This document shows, in pieces, positions 1 to 7,584 of a stretch of 64,000 nt of DNA. The stretch is from assembly GCA_964344765.1 (NCBI GenBank), contig CAYFOM010000006.1, positions 62,001 to 126,000 of the forward strand. The letters run 5' to 3'. Origin of the DNA: JACNIZ01 sp964344765. Lineage in GTDB: Bacteria; Planctomycetota; UBA1135. Below the pieces are notes generated by a model. It was not told the origin of the DNA. It made no database searches and saw nothing but the letters and a program-made list of their open reading frames with translations. The translations under genes and the position numbers were made by a program. Each line of letters begins with the position of its first letter. The first letter of the stretch is position 1.

Positions 1-1
1 C

Positions 2-682
2 AGCGCCGGAGTGTGGGTGCGGCCGCGCCAAGAGGGCCAGACCGAGATGGAGTACCAGATGCGCAATTGGTACTACTTCAATTGGCTGTGCGGCGACCAC
101 ATTACCGAACAGCACATTCATAACCTCGACGTCTGCAATTGGTTGGTCGATGATTTCCCGGCGCAGGCGAACGGCCAAGGCGGTCGTTTGGTGCGTACAG
201 GCATCGACCACGGTGAGATTTTCGACCACCACATGGTCGAGTTCACTTACGCCAATGGCTTGAAGATGCTGTCGCAGTGCCGCCACATGCCCGGCGCTTG
301 GTCGCACGTGAACGAACACGCCACCGGCACCGAAGGCACCGCCAACATCGGCGGTGGCAAGATTGAGCGCAACGGCGAAAAAGCGTGGCGTTTCCGTGGC
401 GAAGACCCGGATCACTACCAGGTCGAGCACAACCAACTGTTCGCCGCCATCCGCGCCGACCTTCCCTATAATGAGGCCCAATACGGCGCCAAGAGCACCC
501 TGACTTCGATTCTGGGTCGCATGGCAACTTACTCGGGCAAGGTCGTCACCTGGGAGCAAGCTCTGAACTCCAAGCTCGAGCTGGTTCCCGACCGCTACGC
601 CTGGGACGGCACGCCGCCCACCGTGCCCAACGCCGAAGGCCGCTACCCCATTCCCGCCCCGGGTTCCTTCAAGGTCATCTAA
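2..682 (+). CDS. Gfo/Idh/MocA-family oxidoreductase, C-terminal part (cut by window start)
   Basis: The reading frame is open from the first bases, so the gene begins outside the window and only about 226 C-terminal residues are seen. The N-terminal Rossmann fold is missing. What remains resembles the substrate-binding half of planctomycete-type NAD(P)-dependent sugar oxidoreductases, with RNWYYFNWLCGDHITEQHIHNLD near residues 20-45, including the GDH..EQH..NLD pattern I associate with that group. Substrate is unknown. A GTG at 11 could be read as a start but would leave a protein without the coenzyme domain, so truncation by the window is the better reading. The next gene starts 36 bases downstream on the same strand and looks unrelated. 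Confidence 0.75.
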   Translation, partial: SAGVWVRPRQEGQTEMEYQMRNWYYFNWLCGDHITEQHIHNLDVCNWLVDDFPAQANGQGGRLVRTGIDHGEIFDHHMVEFTYANGLKMLSQCRHMPGAWSHVNEHATGTEGTANIGGGKIERNGEKAWRFRGEDPDHYQVEHNQLFAAIRADLPYNEAQYGAKSTLTSILGRMATYSGKVVTWEQALNSKLELVPDRYAWDGTPPTVPNAEGRYPIPAPGSFKVI

Positions 683-718
683 AAACGCCGGAATCCGTCT
701 GTACAAGAACACTGGATC

Positions 719-1219
719 ATGACTCGTAACACGCTACTCGTAACTCTTTCCCTGTTGTTGATGACTGCGCTTTCGGCGCCGTTGTTGTCGAACTTGGCCA
801 GCAAGCCCGCCGACGGTGTGGATGCCGCGGTAGTTCAAGAGCCGGCTCAGGAAGGAGAGCACGAGCAAACCTTGCTCGCCAAGGGCATGGAGGACATCAA
901 GAAGGGCATGCGTCAGCTGCGTCGCGGCCTGCGCAAGCAAGAGCAGTTGCCCGCCGCATTGCCGGTGATCCTGGCGATGCAAGAAGCTGCGCAGTTCTGC
1001 AAGACCGAAAAGCCGGCGATGACTGGCAACGTTGAGGGCGGAGACGAAGCGCAAGCGGAGTTCGTCAAGCAGTACCGTCTGGGCATGATTGAACTGCAAA
1101 GCGGTTTGCTGATGCTTGAGCAAGCTGTGTTGAACGGCGACATGGAGCTGGCGCAGAAGATCTACCAGAAGCTGAAAGACGCTCAAGAGTCCGGACACGA
1201 GAAGTTCACCGAGGAGTAA
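719..1219 (+). CDS. Exported cytochrome b562-like four-helix protein
   Basis: 166 residues with a hydrophobic signal segment (about 5-26) followed by a charged helical domain. The domain aligns by eye with Escherichia coli cytochrome b562. The first helix motif GMEDIKKGMRQL puts Met57 at the axial Met7 position, and the last helix (GDMELAQKIYQKLKDAQESGHEKF spans about 140-163) puts His160 at the axial His102 position. Both haem ligands are thus present and no CXXCH is seen, so a non-covalent b-type haem would be expected. Family function is poorly known; periplasmic electron transfer is usually assumed. The similarity is weak in the middle, so a haem-free helical protein remains possible. It sits 11 bases before rlmN on the same strand. 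Confidence 0.6.
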   Translation: MTRNTLLVTLSLLLMTALSAPLLSNLASKPADGVDAAVVQEPAQEGEHEQTLLAKGMEDIKKGMRQLRRGLRKQEQLPAALPVILAMQEAAQFCKTEKPAMTGNVEGGDEAQAEFVKQYRLGMIELQSGLLMLEQAVLNGDMELAQKIYQKLKDAQESGHEKFTEE

Positions 1220-1230
1220 TCCTCTTCGTC

Positions 1231-2283
1231 ATGCGCCGACCGTTTTTACAACTAAGGTTGGCCGAGGCGCGGCAAATCGTAGCCGATCTTGGCTACAACC
1301 CCGATCGCGCCAACCAATTGCGCCGCTGGTTTTTGACCGGCGGCGCAATCGCTTTGTCGGAGCAGCTGGAATTCCAAAGCCGCAAGTGGCAGGCGTTGAT
1401 TGCCGAGTTGGAACAGCGATTCCTATGGGATTCGGTGCAAGGCTCGCGGCGCTATCCCGCTGACGACGGATCGTGCAAGTACTTGCTCGAACTCCACGAC
1501 GGTCAAGCGATTGAAGCCGTGTGGTTACCTGGCACCAAGGCGCCGTCGGCTTGTTTGAGCACGCAAGTGGGCTGCGCAATGGCGTGCAAGTTTTGCGCGT
1601 CGGGTTTGGATGGCGTCGAGCGCAATTTGCGCAGTCATGAGCTGCTAGAGCAAGTGGTTCAAATCCGTCGCCACGCCGAAGTGCGCCGTTTGGTGTTCAT
1701 GGGCTCCGGCGAACCAACGCAGAATTTGACTGAGTTGGCGCAAGCCATCGAGGTGTTGCGCGACGAAGGCGGCATTGGGCCGCGGCGCATGTTGGTGTCG
1801 ACGGTGGGGCCACCGAAGGCAGTGGAACGCTTGGGCAAGTTGGGTTTGAAGTTCACGCTGGCGCTTTCCTTACATGCTGTCGACGCGAAGTTGCGCGCCG
1901 AGTTGATCCCCACTCAGTCCAAGGTGGATCCACTCGACCTACTGGCAGCGGCCGACGCCTACGCCGCGCAAACCGGTCGCGCCTATCAGGTGGAATATGT
2001 GTTGATCGGCGGGGTCAATGATTCGCCGCAGCAAGCCGCCGAACTTGCCGACGCCCTGAGTGGTCGTCGCGCTCACGTCAGCTTGATTCCGTGGAATACG
2101 GTGCCAGGGATGACTTTCCAAAGTCCCTCCCAAGATCACGCCCAGCAATTTGTTGCGCGTTTGCGGGCAGCAGGTGTCTCGGTGCGGCTTAGGCATACCG
2201 TCGGCGGCAGCGCGCAAGCTGCTTGCGGTCAATTGCGCCGGGCATCGGCGGAGGCAATCCCGCCAGTTCAGCAGCAGGTTTAA
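1231..2283 (+). CDS. rlmN: 23S rRNA (adenine-2503-C2)-methyltransferase, RlmN family
   Basis: A 350-residue radical-SAM enzyme of the RlmN/Cfr family, which methylates C2 of A2503 in 23S rRNA (RlmN also acts on some tRNAs). The 4Fe-4S motif CX3CX2C is at Cys115, Cys119 and Cys122, preceded by Cys108 in ACLSTQVGC, the position of the second mechanistic cysteine region. The C-terminal catalytic cysteine is in AACGQLRR near residue 330. The usual GMGEP motif reads GSGEPTQN, a mild variant. Length is near the family norm (about 350-390). It follows the cytochrome-like gene by 11 bases, and its stop overlaps the stop of accD on the other strand by 4 bases. Confidence 0.9.
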   Translation: MRRPFLQLRLAEARQIVADLGYNPDRANQLRRWFLTGGAIALSEQLEFQSRKWQALIAELEQRFLWDSVQGSRRYPADDGSCKYLLELHDGQAIEAVWLPGTKAPSACLSTQVGCAMACKFCASGLDGVERNLRSHELLEQVVQIRRHAEVRRLVFMGSGEPTQNLTELAQAIEVLRDEGGIGPRRMLVSTVGPPKAVERLGKLGLKFTLALSLHAVDAKLRAELIPTQSKVDPLDLLAAADAYAAQTGRAYQVEYVLIGGVNDSPQQAAELADALSGRRAHVSLIPWNTVPGMTFQSPSQDHAQQFVARLRAAGVSVRLRHTVGGSAQAACGQLRRASAEAIPPVQQQV

Positions 2284-3125
2284 GCTTGCTTGGCTGCGGT
2301 CTTGCGGCCGTGCGGCGTGTAATTGAGGATTTGCGCCAGCATTGCGCGCATATCCGGGCGGCCGATGATCTTGTCGAGCTGCCCCTTCTCGAGCAGGAAT
2401 TCCGAGCGTTGGAAGCCGTCGGGTAGGTCCTGCTGGATCGTGTTTTGAATCACGCGCGGTCCGGCGAAACCGATTAGCGCTTTGGGCTCACCGATCATCA
2501 GATCGCAAACGCTGGCGAACGATGCGGTAACGCCACCGGTGGTCGGATTGGTCATCACCGAAATCGAAAAACCACCGGCTGCCGAATACTTCTGCAGCGC
2601 GGCGCAGGTCTTGGCCATTTGCATCAGCGATACCGCGCCTTCGTGCATGCGCGCACCGCCGCTGGCGCTGAAGATGACGATGGGCAGCTGTTTCTCTTCC
2701 GCCAGCTCAATCGAGCGCGCCAGCTTCTCGCCGACGACCTCGCCCATGGATCCGCCCATGAACGAAAAATCGAGCACCGCCAAGACGACGTCGTGGCCTT
2801 CAATTTGGCAAGTACCGGCAATGCAAGCATCGGTTTGCCCGGTCTTTTCCTGCGCCTTCTCCAGCTTCTCGGAGTAAGGCTCCTTGTCGACGAACTCCAG
2901 CCGGTCCTTCGGCATCAAGTCGGTGAATTGCTCAGCAAAGGTGCCGGGGTCGGCGGTGATTTCAATGCGCCGGCGACCATTCACGGTGTGGTGGAAGCCA
3001 CACTTCGGGCAGACGTGCATGTTTTGCACGAATTCCTTGGTGTAGATCAACGCCCCGCAGTCTTTGCACTTGGTCCAAAGCCCACCGGGAATGTCCTTTT
3101 TCTTGCGTAGTCGGCCCCAGCCCAT
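2280..3125 (-). CDS. accD: Acetyl-CoA carboxylase carboxyltransferase subunit beta
   Basis: 281 residues. AccD forms the carboxyltransferase with AccA and moves carboxyl from carboxybiotin to acetyl-CoA, giving malonyl-CoA for fatty acid synthesis. The N-terminal zinc ribbon is complete: Cys20, Cys23, Cys39 and Cys42. The crotonase-like core shows FSASGGARMHEG and the glycine-rich NPTTGGVTASFA segment typical of AccD. accA is not in the window. Upstream, TAAACT lies 7 bases before the ATG, which would give a leaderless transcript. The gene ends convergently with rlmN, overlapping by 4 bases. Confidence 0.95.
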   Translation of the reverse strand: MGWGRLRKKKDIPGGLWTKCKDCGALIYTKEFVQNMHVCPKCGFHHTVNGRRRIEITADPGTFAEQFTDLMPKDRLEFVDKEPYSEKLEKAQEKTGQTDACIAGTCQIEGHDVVLAVLDFSFMGGSMGEVVGEKLARSIELAEEKQLPIVIFSASGGARMHEGAVSLMQMAKTCAALQKYSAAGGFSISVMTNPTTGGVTASFASVCDLMIGEPKALIGFAGPRVIQNTIQQDLPDGFQRSEFLLEKGQLDKIIGRPDMRAMLAQILNYTPHGRKTAAKQA

Positions 3126-3132
3126 GGTGCAT

Positions 3133-3138
3133 AGTTTA
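3133..3138 (-). promoter_or_regulatory. -10-like box (TAAACT) 7 bases before accD start
   Basis: Read on the minus strand, TAAACT is followed by 7 bases and then the accD ATG. Transcription would start at or next to the start codon, giving a leaderless mRNA. The same arrangement recurs at rpe, gapA, mazG and other genes here. No clear -35 box was identified. Confidence 0.4.
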
Positions 3139-3182
3139 GCAGCCCGTGAATCCGTCGAGCCGACGCCTTGGTTTGGTAAGGG

Positions 3183-4415
3183 CTAGAAGAAATCCGGCAT
3201 CCACGGCATCGGTCCGGCGAAAATTGCCGTCGCCGTCGCCAATGTGTGCTCGTCGGCGTGAATGCGGCCAATTTGGGCCATGGATTCGGCGCTGACGTGG
3301 CTGCAATACAGCGGCACGAGGTGGCGTATGTCGCAGCGCAGCGTGCCGGTCGGTGGGGTGGCGGATTTGCTGCCGGCAGACGAGGGTGCCAATTCGCTGA
3401 CCTCAGCCGCGCCGTTTTGAATGCGCAAAGCAAAGCATCCTTGGTTGGTGGGGATCAGCGAGTCCGAAATCTCGAGGGTCAGTTCGGCATTGAGCCCGGC
3501 CGGATAACCGCGTTGCTCCAACGCCGCTTTGATGTTCAAAATCCGCACCATCCACGCCTCTTTCAACGCCATCGGATCGCGTTGCTCCGGCAGCGTCATG
3601 TACAGCGGATGCTGGCAGCCGAGGCTGACGATCATTTTGCGCGCCATCGATTGATACGAGCGCAAGAACGCGTGCACCGCATACCAGGCATCAGCATCCA
3701 GAGCCTGCACGCAGTGTAAATTCAAATCATGCCAACCATCCGGTCGTGGATCTTGGCTGATCATGACGTATGCGCGCAGCTGTCGACTGTCGATTTCGCG
3801 AATCAAATACAGCCGCCCTTTTTTATCGCGCGGCTCAAAGATGCGCTGCCAGATGTAATCCTGGCGATCCAACATGCCGTTTTGATGCTGTGCGATTCGA
3901 CGGTACAGCTCACGCACCTCCGGCTGATCTTCTTTATCGCCGGGCACGACTTCCAATCCCAAATCACGCAGTTTGTTCAGCCGCGCTTCCGGTAAGTGCT
4001 CGAACTCAAAAGTGAACTCCAAGTTCCAGCCGGCCATCTCATAACCGCACGATTGGTACAGCGGCATCGTCGAGGGATACAGCGCCGAGATTGCCGTACC
4101 GGTAGCAGCCATCTCTTCCACCGCCGACGCAATCATGCGTTTGGCCACTCCTTTGCCGCGAAATTCCGGCCGCACCGACACACCGGCAACGCCGATCATT
4201 GGCACCGAACGTCCGCCGAAGAATTGCCCCATTGGCGCAAATACTGTGGTTCCGGCCAGTTTGCCGTCGGCAACGACCACGCGGATGTTTTGCGGCGTGC
4301 ACTTTTCAATCCATTCCACCACGCGCTTTTCATCGGTGGCGAATGCTTCGGCGATGGAGCGCGAGTAAGCGTCTACGTCGGCTTCGGCGTCAAAGGGGCG
4401 GAACTGAAAGTCCAT
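3183..4415 (-). CDS. Eis-like GNAT N-acetyltransferase
   Basis: 410 residues, the usual length for the Eis family (tandem GNAT folds plus a C-terminal SCP2-like domain). The acetyl-CoA loop is VRPEFRGKGVAKRM (81-94), followed by ALYPSTMPLYQSCGYEMAG (111-129), the typical Eis second motif with Tyr120 and the SCGYE turn. The protein ends in Phe; in mycobacterial Eis the C-terminal Phe carboxylate is the general base, so an active enzyme is likely. Eis proteins acetylate amines, including aminoglycosides, and polyamines or protein lysines; the natural substrate here cannot be read from sequence. It lies 29 bases downstream of rpe and may share its transcript. Confidence 0.85.
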   Translation of the reverse strand: MDFQFRPFDAEADVDAYSRSIAEAFATDEKRVVEWIEKCTPQNIRVVVADGKLAGTTVFAPMGQFFGGRSVPMIGVAGVSVRPEFRGKGVAKRMIASAVEEMAATGTAISALYPSTMPLYQSCGYEMAGWNLEFTFEFEHLPEARLNKLRDLGLEVVPGDKEDQPEVRELYRRIAQHQNGMLDRQDYIWQRIFEPRDKKGRLYLIREIDSRQLRAYVMISQDPRPDGWHDLNLHCVQALDADAWYAVHAFLRSYQSMARKMIVSLGCQHPLYMTLPEQRDPMALKEAWMVRILNIKAALEQRGYPAGLNAELTLEISDSLIPTNQGCFALRIQNGAAEVSELAPSSAGSKSATPPTGTLRCDIRHLVPLYCSHVSAESMAQIGRIHADEHTLATATAIFAGPMPWMPDFF

Positions 4416-4444
4416 AGCGGGATGCGGGCTAGGGGAGAGGGGAA

Positions 4445-5113
4445 CTAAGAAACCGTCGACGGATTGGCTGCCGCGCGCATGGCTTTGAGCGCACTGGCGA
4501 AATCATCGGCACGGTAGAGATAGGTACCGGCGACAAAAACGTTGCAGCCGGCATCGGCGCAAGCTTGCACGGTTTGGTCGGTAATGCCGCCGTCCATTTG
4601 AATGTCGCCGTCATAACCCCATTCACGCAATTGGCGCACCTTATCCAATACCTCAGGTATAAAGCTTTGGCCGCCGAATCCGGCATGCACCGACATCACC
4701 AACACCAAGTCGATTTGATCCAGGTATGGCTTCATGCCTTCCACCCCGCACGGCGGGTTAACCGCGACGCCGACCTTGCATCCGGTGGCTTTAAAAGTAT
4801 TGAGGGTTTCTTCGAAGTTGGCCTCGGCGGCTTCGTAATGAAAAGTCAGCACATCGGCGCCGGCGTCGGCGTAGCGTTGCGCCCACTTGGCCGGCTCTTC
4901 GATCATCAGGTGCACGTCGAGCGGCAGTGCCGAATAGCGATGGACCCACTCCACAACCGGCGGCCCGATAGAGAGGTTCGGCACGAAGTGACCATCCATA
5001 ACGTCGACGTGATGCCAATCCGATCCTGCCTCCTCGGCGCGGCGCAGCTCGTTTTTGAGCTGGGCGAAATCGCAGGCCAAAATGGACGGAGCAATGCGGT
5101 GGGGAAGTGCCAT
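4445..5113 (-). CDS. rpe: Ribulose-phosphate 3-epimerase
   Basis: A 222-residue TIM barrel that interconverts D-ribulose 5-phosphate and D-xylulose 5-phosphate in the pentose phosphate pathway. All metal and catalytic signatures are present: APSILACDF near the N-terminus, HVDVMDGHFVPN, DVHLMIEEP, VMSVHAGFGGQ and QMDGGI, supplying the His/Asp metal ligands. Length matches the family. TAAGAT on the minus strand is 7 bases before the ATG, again predicting a leaderless transcript. It is divergent from the small membrane protein gene at 5155. Confidence 0.95.
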   Translation of the reverse strand: MALPHRIAPSILACDFAQLKNELRRAEEAGSDWHHVDVMDGHFVPNLSIGPPVVEWVHRYSALPLDVHLMIEEPAKWAQRYADAGADVLTFHYEAAEANFEETLNTFKATGCKVGVAVNPPCGVEGMKPYLDQIDLVLVMSVHAGFGGQSFIPEVLDKVRQLREWGYDGDIQMDGGITDQTVQACADAGCNVFVAGTYLYRADDFASALKAMRAAANPSTVS

Positions 5114-5120
5114 TGGCGCT

Positions 5121-5126
5121 ATCTTA
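5121..5126 (-). promoter_or_regulatory. -10-like box (TAAGAT) 7 bases before rpe start
   Basis: The minus-strand hexamer TAAGAT is followed by 7 bases and the rpe ATG, fitting a TANNNT leaderless promoter. It sits in a 41-base divergent intergenic region that holds a second such box for the opposite gene. Confidence 0.4.
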
Positions 5127-5142
5127 CGCGGTCGTGATGGCG

Positions 5143-5148
5143 TAAAAT
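5143..5148 (+). promoter_or_regulatory. -10-like box (TAAAAT) 6 bases before the 5155 gene
   Basis: TAAAAT, then six bases, then the ATG at 5155. The identical TAAAAT-N6-ATG arrangement precedes mazG at 40938. No Shine-Dalgarno sequence could fit, so a leaderless mRNA is likely. Confidence 0.45.
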
Positions 5149-5154
5149 TGGGGC

Positions 5155-5520
5155 ATGATTGCGATCACCTTGCCCGCCTTCATGCAGCCGTTTTTCGACT
5201 GGGTCGAGCTGAACCCGGCGTTGGGGGCGGTGGTGATTTTGTTGGTCGTCGTGTTCGTGCTGTGGCTGCTGCGCAAGAGCTTGAAGTTCTTCATGGTCGG
5301 CTTGGTGCTGCTCGGAGTGACCATTTTGGGTTCGTATTACTACTACGGCCCGGCGCGCACCAACGAGGCGGTGAAGCGCGGCGCCGAGCACGCTTACGAG
5401 CACAGTAAGCAGTTTATTGACAAGGCTTTAGACGAAAGCGACGAAGTCGAGGATGGCGCTGAAGCCGACCCGGATTCCGCTGCTACCGGCGTCGAAAATC
5501 CGTCGGAATCCGACGAATAA
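5155..5520 (+). CDS. Small membrane protein of unknown function
   Basis: 121 residues; not recognised. An N-terminal stretch is followed by two adjacent hydrophobic segments (about 23-40 and 46-63, the first containing VVILLVVVFVLWLL), then a basic/aromatic linker and a very acidic C-terminal tail (about 90-121, rich in Asp, Glu and Ser) likely to be soluble. There is no enzymatic motif. It is divergent from rpe and 89 bases upstream of the SPFH gene, so it could be co-expressed with that membrane protein, although the palindrome and possible promoter between them suggest separate control. Confidence 0.6.
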   Translation: MIAITLPAFMQPFFDWVELNPALGAVVILLVVVFVLWLLRKSLKFFMVGLVLLGVTILGSYYYYGPARTNEAVKRGAEHAYEHSKQFIDKALDESDEVEDGAEADPDSAATGVENPSESDE

Positions 5521-5570
5521 CTCGAATCTAGCGGGGATTCTCCAACGGAATCGGTGTAGGCGGCGTATGC

Positions 5571-5594
5571 TATCAGAGTGATATCACTTCGATA
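5571..5594. promoter_or_regulatory. 24-base interrupted palindrome, candidate operator
   Basis: The core AGTGATATCACT (5577-5588) is a perfect 12-base palindrome. It is flanked by TATC at 5571 and GATA at 5591, which extend the symmetry after a 2-base interruption each side. It lies 16 bases before the SPFH start, next to a possible -10 box TATGCT (5566-5571), so a bound protein would block transcription. The second gene downstream encodes a ribbon-helix-helix protein, a natural candidate for autoregulation. Confidence 0.5.
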
Positions 5595-5609
5595 TCGCGC
5601 CTTACTGTC

Positions 5610-6491
5610 ATGATTCAAGAACGCACTTTGACTCCCCGAGCCGGTTTACCGGTTCTGTTGCTGCAGATTCCGGCCATGCTGGCCGCAGTTGTCGCTTGCT
5701 TTGTGTTGGCCGCAAACTCGCGATCCGATGGGGCAACGGCATTCTTTGCCATCTGCGCCATTCTGATGATCATTGCCACGATCATCACTTTGATCGGCTT
5801 CACCGCTGTTAGCCCAAACCAGTCGCGCGTGGTGCAGTTGTTCGGCAAGTATGTCGGCACCATTCATGACCAGGGTTTGTGGTGGGTGAATCCTTTCACC
5901 ACGCGCACCAAGGTCTCGGTGCGTGTTCGTAACTTCGATTCCGACAAGTTGAAGGTCAACGATAAGGAGGGTAACCCGATTGAGATCGGTGCCGTTGTCG
6001 TTTGGAAGGTGGTCGAAACCGCCGAAGCCGTGTTCGAAGTCGATGACTACGAAGACTACGTTTGCGTGCAAAGTGAGGCAGCGCTGCGCAACTTGGCGAC
6101 GCGTTATCCCTACGACGCGCACGACGGCGAAAGCGTTGCTTTGCGTAGCCATGCCCAGCAAGTTGCCGAGCAGCTGAAGGTCGAGGTGCAAGAACGCTTA
6201 GACAAAGCCGGCGTCGAGGTTTTGGAAGCGCGCATTAGTCACTTGGCTTATGCGCAGGAAATCGCCAGCGCCATGCTGCAGCGTCAGCAAGCCGACGCAA
6301 TCATTGCTGCCCGTCAGAAGATCGTTGACGGTGCCGTCGGCATGGTTGAGGTGGCGATCACCAAGCTCAATGAACACGATGTGGTTGAGTTGGACGAAGA
6401 ACGCAAAGCGCAAATGGTCAGCAATTTGCTGGTTGTGCTGTGCGGCGACAAGTCCACCCAACCGGTCGTCAACACCGGCTCAATCTACTAA
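5610..6491 (+). CDS. SPFH (band 7) domain membrane protein
   Basis: 293 residues. Two hydrophobic segments (about 14-35 and 43-65) anchor the protein, then comes an SPFH domain (about 66-240). Typical features are VSPNQSRVVQLFGKYVGT, the GLWWVNPF turn, VVVWKVV and an alanine/glutamate/glutamine-rich helix near AYAQEIASAMLQRQQADAIIAARQ (positions about 215-238). SPFH proteins form membrane-associated oligomers that scaffold microdomains or regulate membrane proteases; no NfeD-like or protease partner is adjacent here. It is followed after 52 bases by a ribbon-helix-helix gene, a pairing that I recall from other genomes. It is preceded by a strong palindrome. Confidence 0.85.
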   Translation: MIQERTLTPRAGLPVLLLQIPAMLAAVVACFVLAANSRSDGATAFFAICAILMIIATIITLIGFTAVSPNQSRVVQLFGKYVGTIHDQGLWWVNPFTTRTKVSVRVRNFDSDKLKVNDKEGNPIEIGAVVVWKVVETAEAVFEVDDYEDYVCVQSEAALRNLATRYPYDAHDGESVALRSHAQQVAEQLKVEVQERLDKAGVEVLEARISHLAYAQEIASAMLQRQQADAIIAARQKIVDGAVGMVEVAITKLNEHDVVELDEERKAQMVSNLLVVLCGDKSTQPVVNTGSIY

Positions 6492-6543
6492 TGGTTTGTC
6501 GTAGCTTTCGCAAGCGCTGCGCTGCCCAACCTGGATGAGGTAA

Positions 6544-6756
6544 ATGGCGAAACGTAAGGCTTTTCTCTTGCGAGTTGATCCTCGGCTTCACGATGCATTG
6601 CGTCGCTGGGCCGAGGACGACTTTAGAAGCCTGAATTCGCAAGTTGAATTGATTCTTCAGCGCGCCGTCAAAGACGCAGGCCGCTTGGGCAAGGAGCCGG
6701 ACGGTGAGGATCGCGCCGAGGCTAGTGACGACGGCGAAGTAGACGACCAGTCCTAG
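6544..6756 (+). CDS. Arc-like ribbon-helix-helix DNA-binding protein
   Basis: 70 residues. Residues 3-46 fit the Arc/MetJ ribbon-helix-helix fold: a beta strand KAFLLRVD, helix RLHDALRRWAED, the loop FRSLNSQ and helix VELILQRAVKDAG. The SLNSQ turn with following VELIL is characteristic of Arc-like domains. The C-terminus is an acidic, disordered-looking tail. It has a purine-rich site (GGATGAGG) just before the ATG. It probably forms an operon with the SPFH gene and may bind the palindrome at 5571-5594; no toxin partner is present, so an antitoxin role is not supported. It overlaps the convergent gene at 6753 by 4 bases. Confidence 0.75.
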   Translation: MAKRKAFLLRVDPRLHDALRRWAEDDFRSLNSQVELILQRAVKDAGRLGKEPDGEDRAEASDDGEVDDQS

Positions 6757-7385
6757 CGGTCAAACATCTTGACCCTGTTGAACTTCAGCGCGCCGATTCG
6801 GTAATGACGAACGGTGCCGACTTTTTCGTAGTCAAAGCGTTCGTGATATTTGAGCGCCGGACGATCCTTGGTGCGAACGGCGATGACAATGGCTTGGTGG
6901 CCGGTGGCGCGGCGGCGGTCCAACATCCAATTGGAACCCTCCATCGCGACCAACATGCCGCGATAATCGGGATGGACCCAGCCGTCGAATTGATAGGTTT
7001 CTTCGCCGCGAACGATTGGAATCGTGAACTTATATTCGACGTCGGCCATTGGTGCCAACGTGTGCATCATGTATCCCCACAAGCCGCCTTCGGGCATCAG
7101 GCGCACAATGAAGTCGATGTCCGGGTTATCGACGGCGTCGTGAAACTCTTTTAGCTTTCGCGGCGGGAAGTGACCCTCGAGTGAGTCAATCATCTCGTGG
7201 GTCGGGTTGTACATGTAATTTTCGTCGCACGGAAAATCCAGCGGCGGGCGACGATTCCCCGGGATTTTGAAATTCGGGAGCGACAGCGGGCGGCGCATCA
7301 CGTGGAAATCCACGACGCGTAGCCATCTGTGGGTCAGCTTCTTCCAGACGCGACGGAAGAAGGATTTCTTTTCTTGCTGGATCAT
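6753..7385 (-). CDS. GNAT-like protein of unknown function
   Basis: 210 residues from the chosen ATG at 7385. A further in-frame ATG at 7427 would add 14 residues, but the C-rich leader before 7385 resembles that before pgk. The N-terminus is basic (EKKSFFRRVWKKLTHRW). The C-terminal half has an acetyltransferase-like layout: strand FTIPIVRGEETYQFDGWVHPDYRG (about 133-156), a short helix, GHQAIVIAVRTKDRPALKYHERFDYEKVG, ending in a strand. The WVHPDYRG and YHERFDYEKVG segments resemble GNAT motifs A and B, though the acetyl-CoA loop (RxxGxG/A) is not clear. It could be a degenerate acetyltransferase. Overlaps the ribbon-helix-helix gene end by 4 bases. Confidence 0.55.
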   Translation of the reverse strand: MIQQEKKSFFRRVWKKLTHRWLRVVDFHVMRRPLSLPNFKIPGNRRPPLDFPCDENYMYNPTHEMIDSLEGHFPPRKLKEFHDAVDNPDIDFIVRLMPEGGLWGYMMHTLAPMADVEYKFTIPIVRGEETYQFDGWVHPDYRGMLVAMEGSNWMLDRRRATGHQAIVIAVRTKDRPALKYHERFDYEKVGTVRHYRIGALKFNRVKMFDR

Positions 7386-7535
7386 GGGGGGGTGGGGAGC
7401 GGTTACATGCCGAAAAGTTGTAACCATTTTAGGGTCGTTCCGTCTTCTTGGTGAGGAGAGAGTTTCTGAGCAAACGGAACTTCGGCAGCAACTTGCCGTC
7501 TACGCCCCTCGGGGGAGCAGGCGCGGAACGGTTTG

Positions 7536-7571
7536 GGGCTGCCATCTCCGTTTTAACGGCGAGGGCAGCCC
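7536..7571 (-). terminator. Hairpin downstream of pgk, possible terminator
   Basis: GGGCTGCC (7536-7543) pairs with GGCAGCCC (7564-7571), with an inner CCGT/ACGG stem. It starts 14 bases past the pgk stop in the direction of transcription. There is no run of T after it, so it may be a processing or mRNA-stability hairpin instead of an intrinsic terminator. Confidence 0.35.
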
Positions 7572-7584
7572 TTGCAGAGCCGCG

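Noticed and set aside
6544..7385. Toxin-antitoxin pair formed by the ribbon-helix-helix gene and its convergent neighbour
   Set aside because: The neighbour is convergent, 210 residues and GNAT-like without a clear acetyl-CoA loop; TacT-type toxins are encoded directly after the antitoxin on the same strand.
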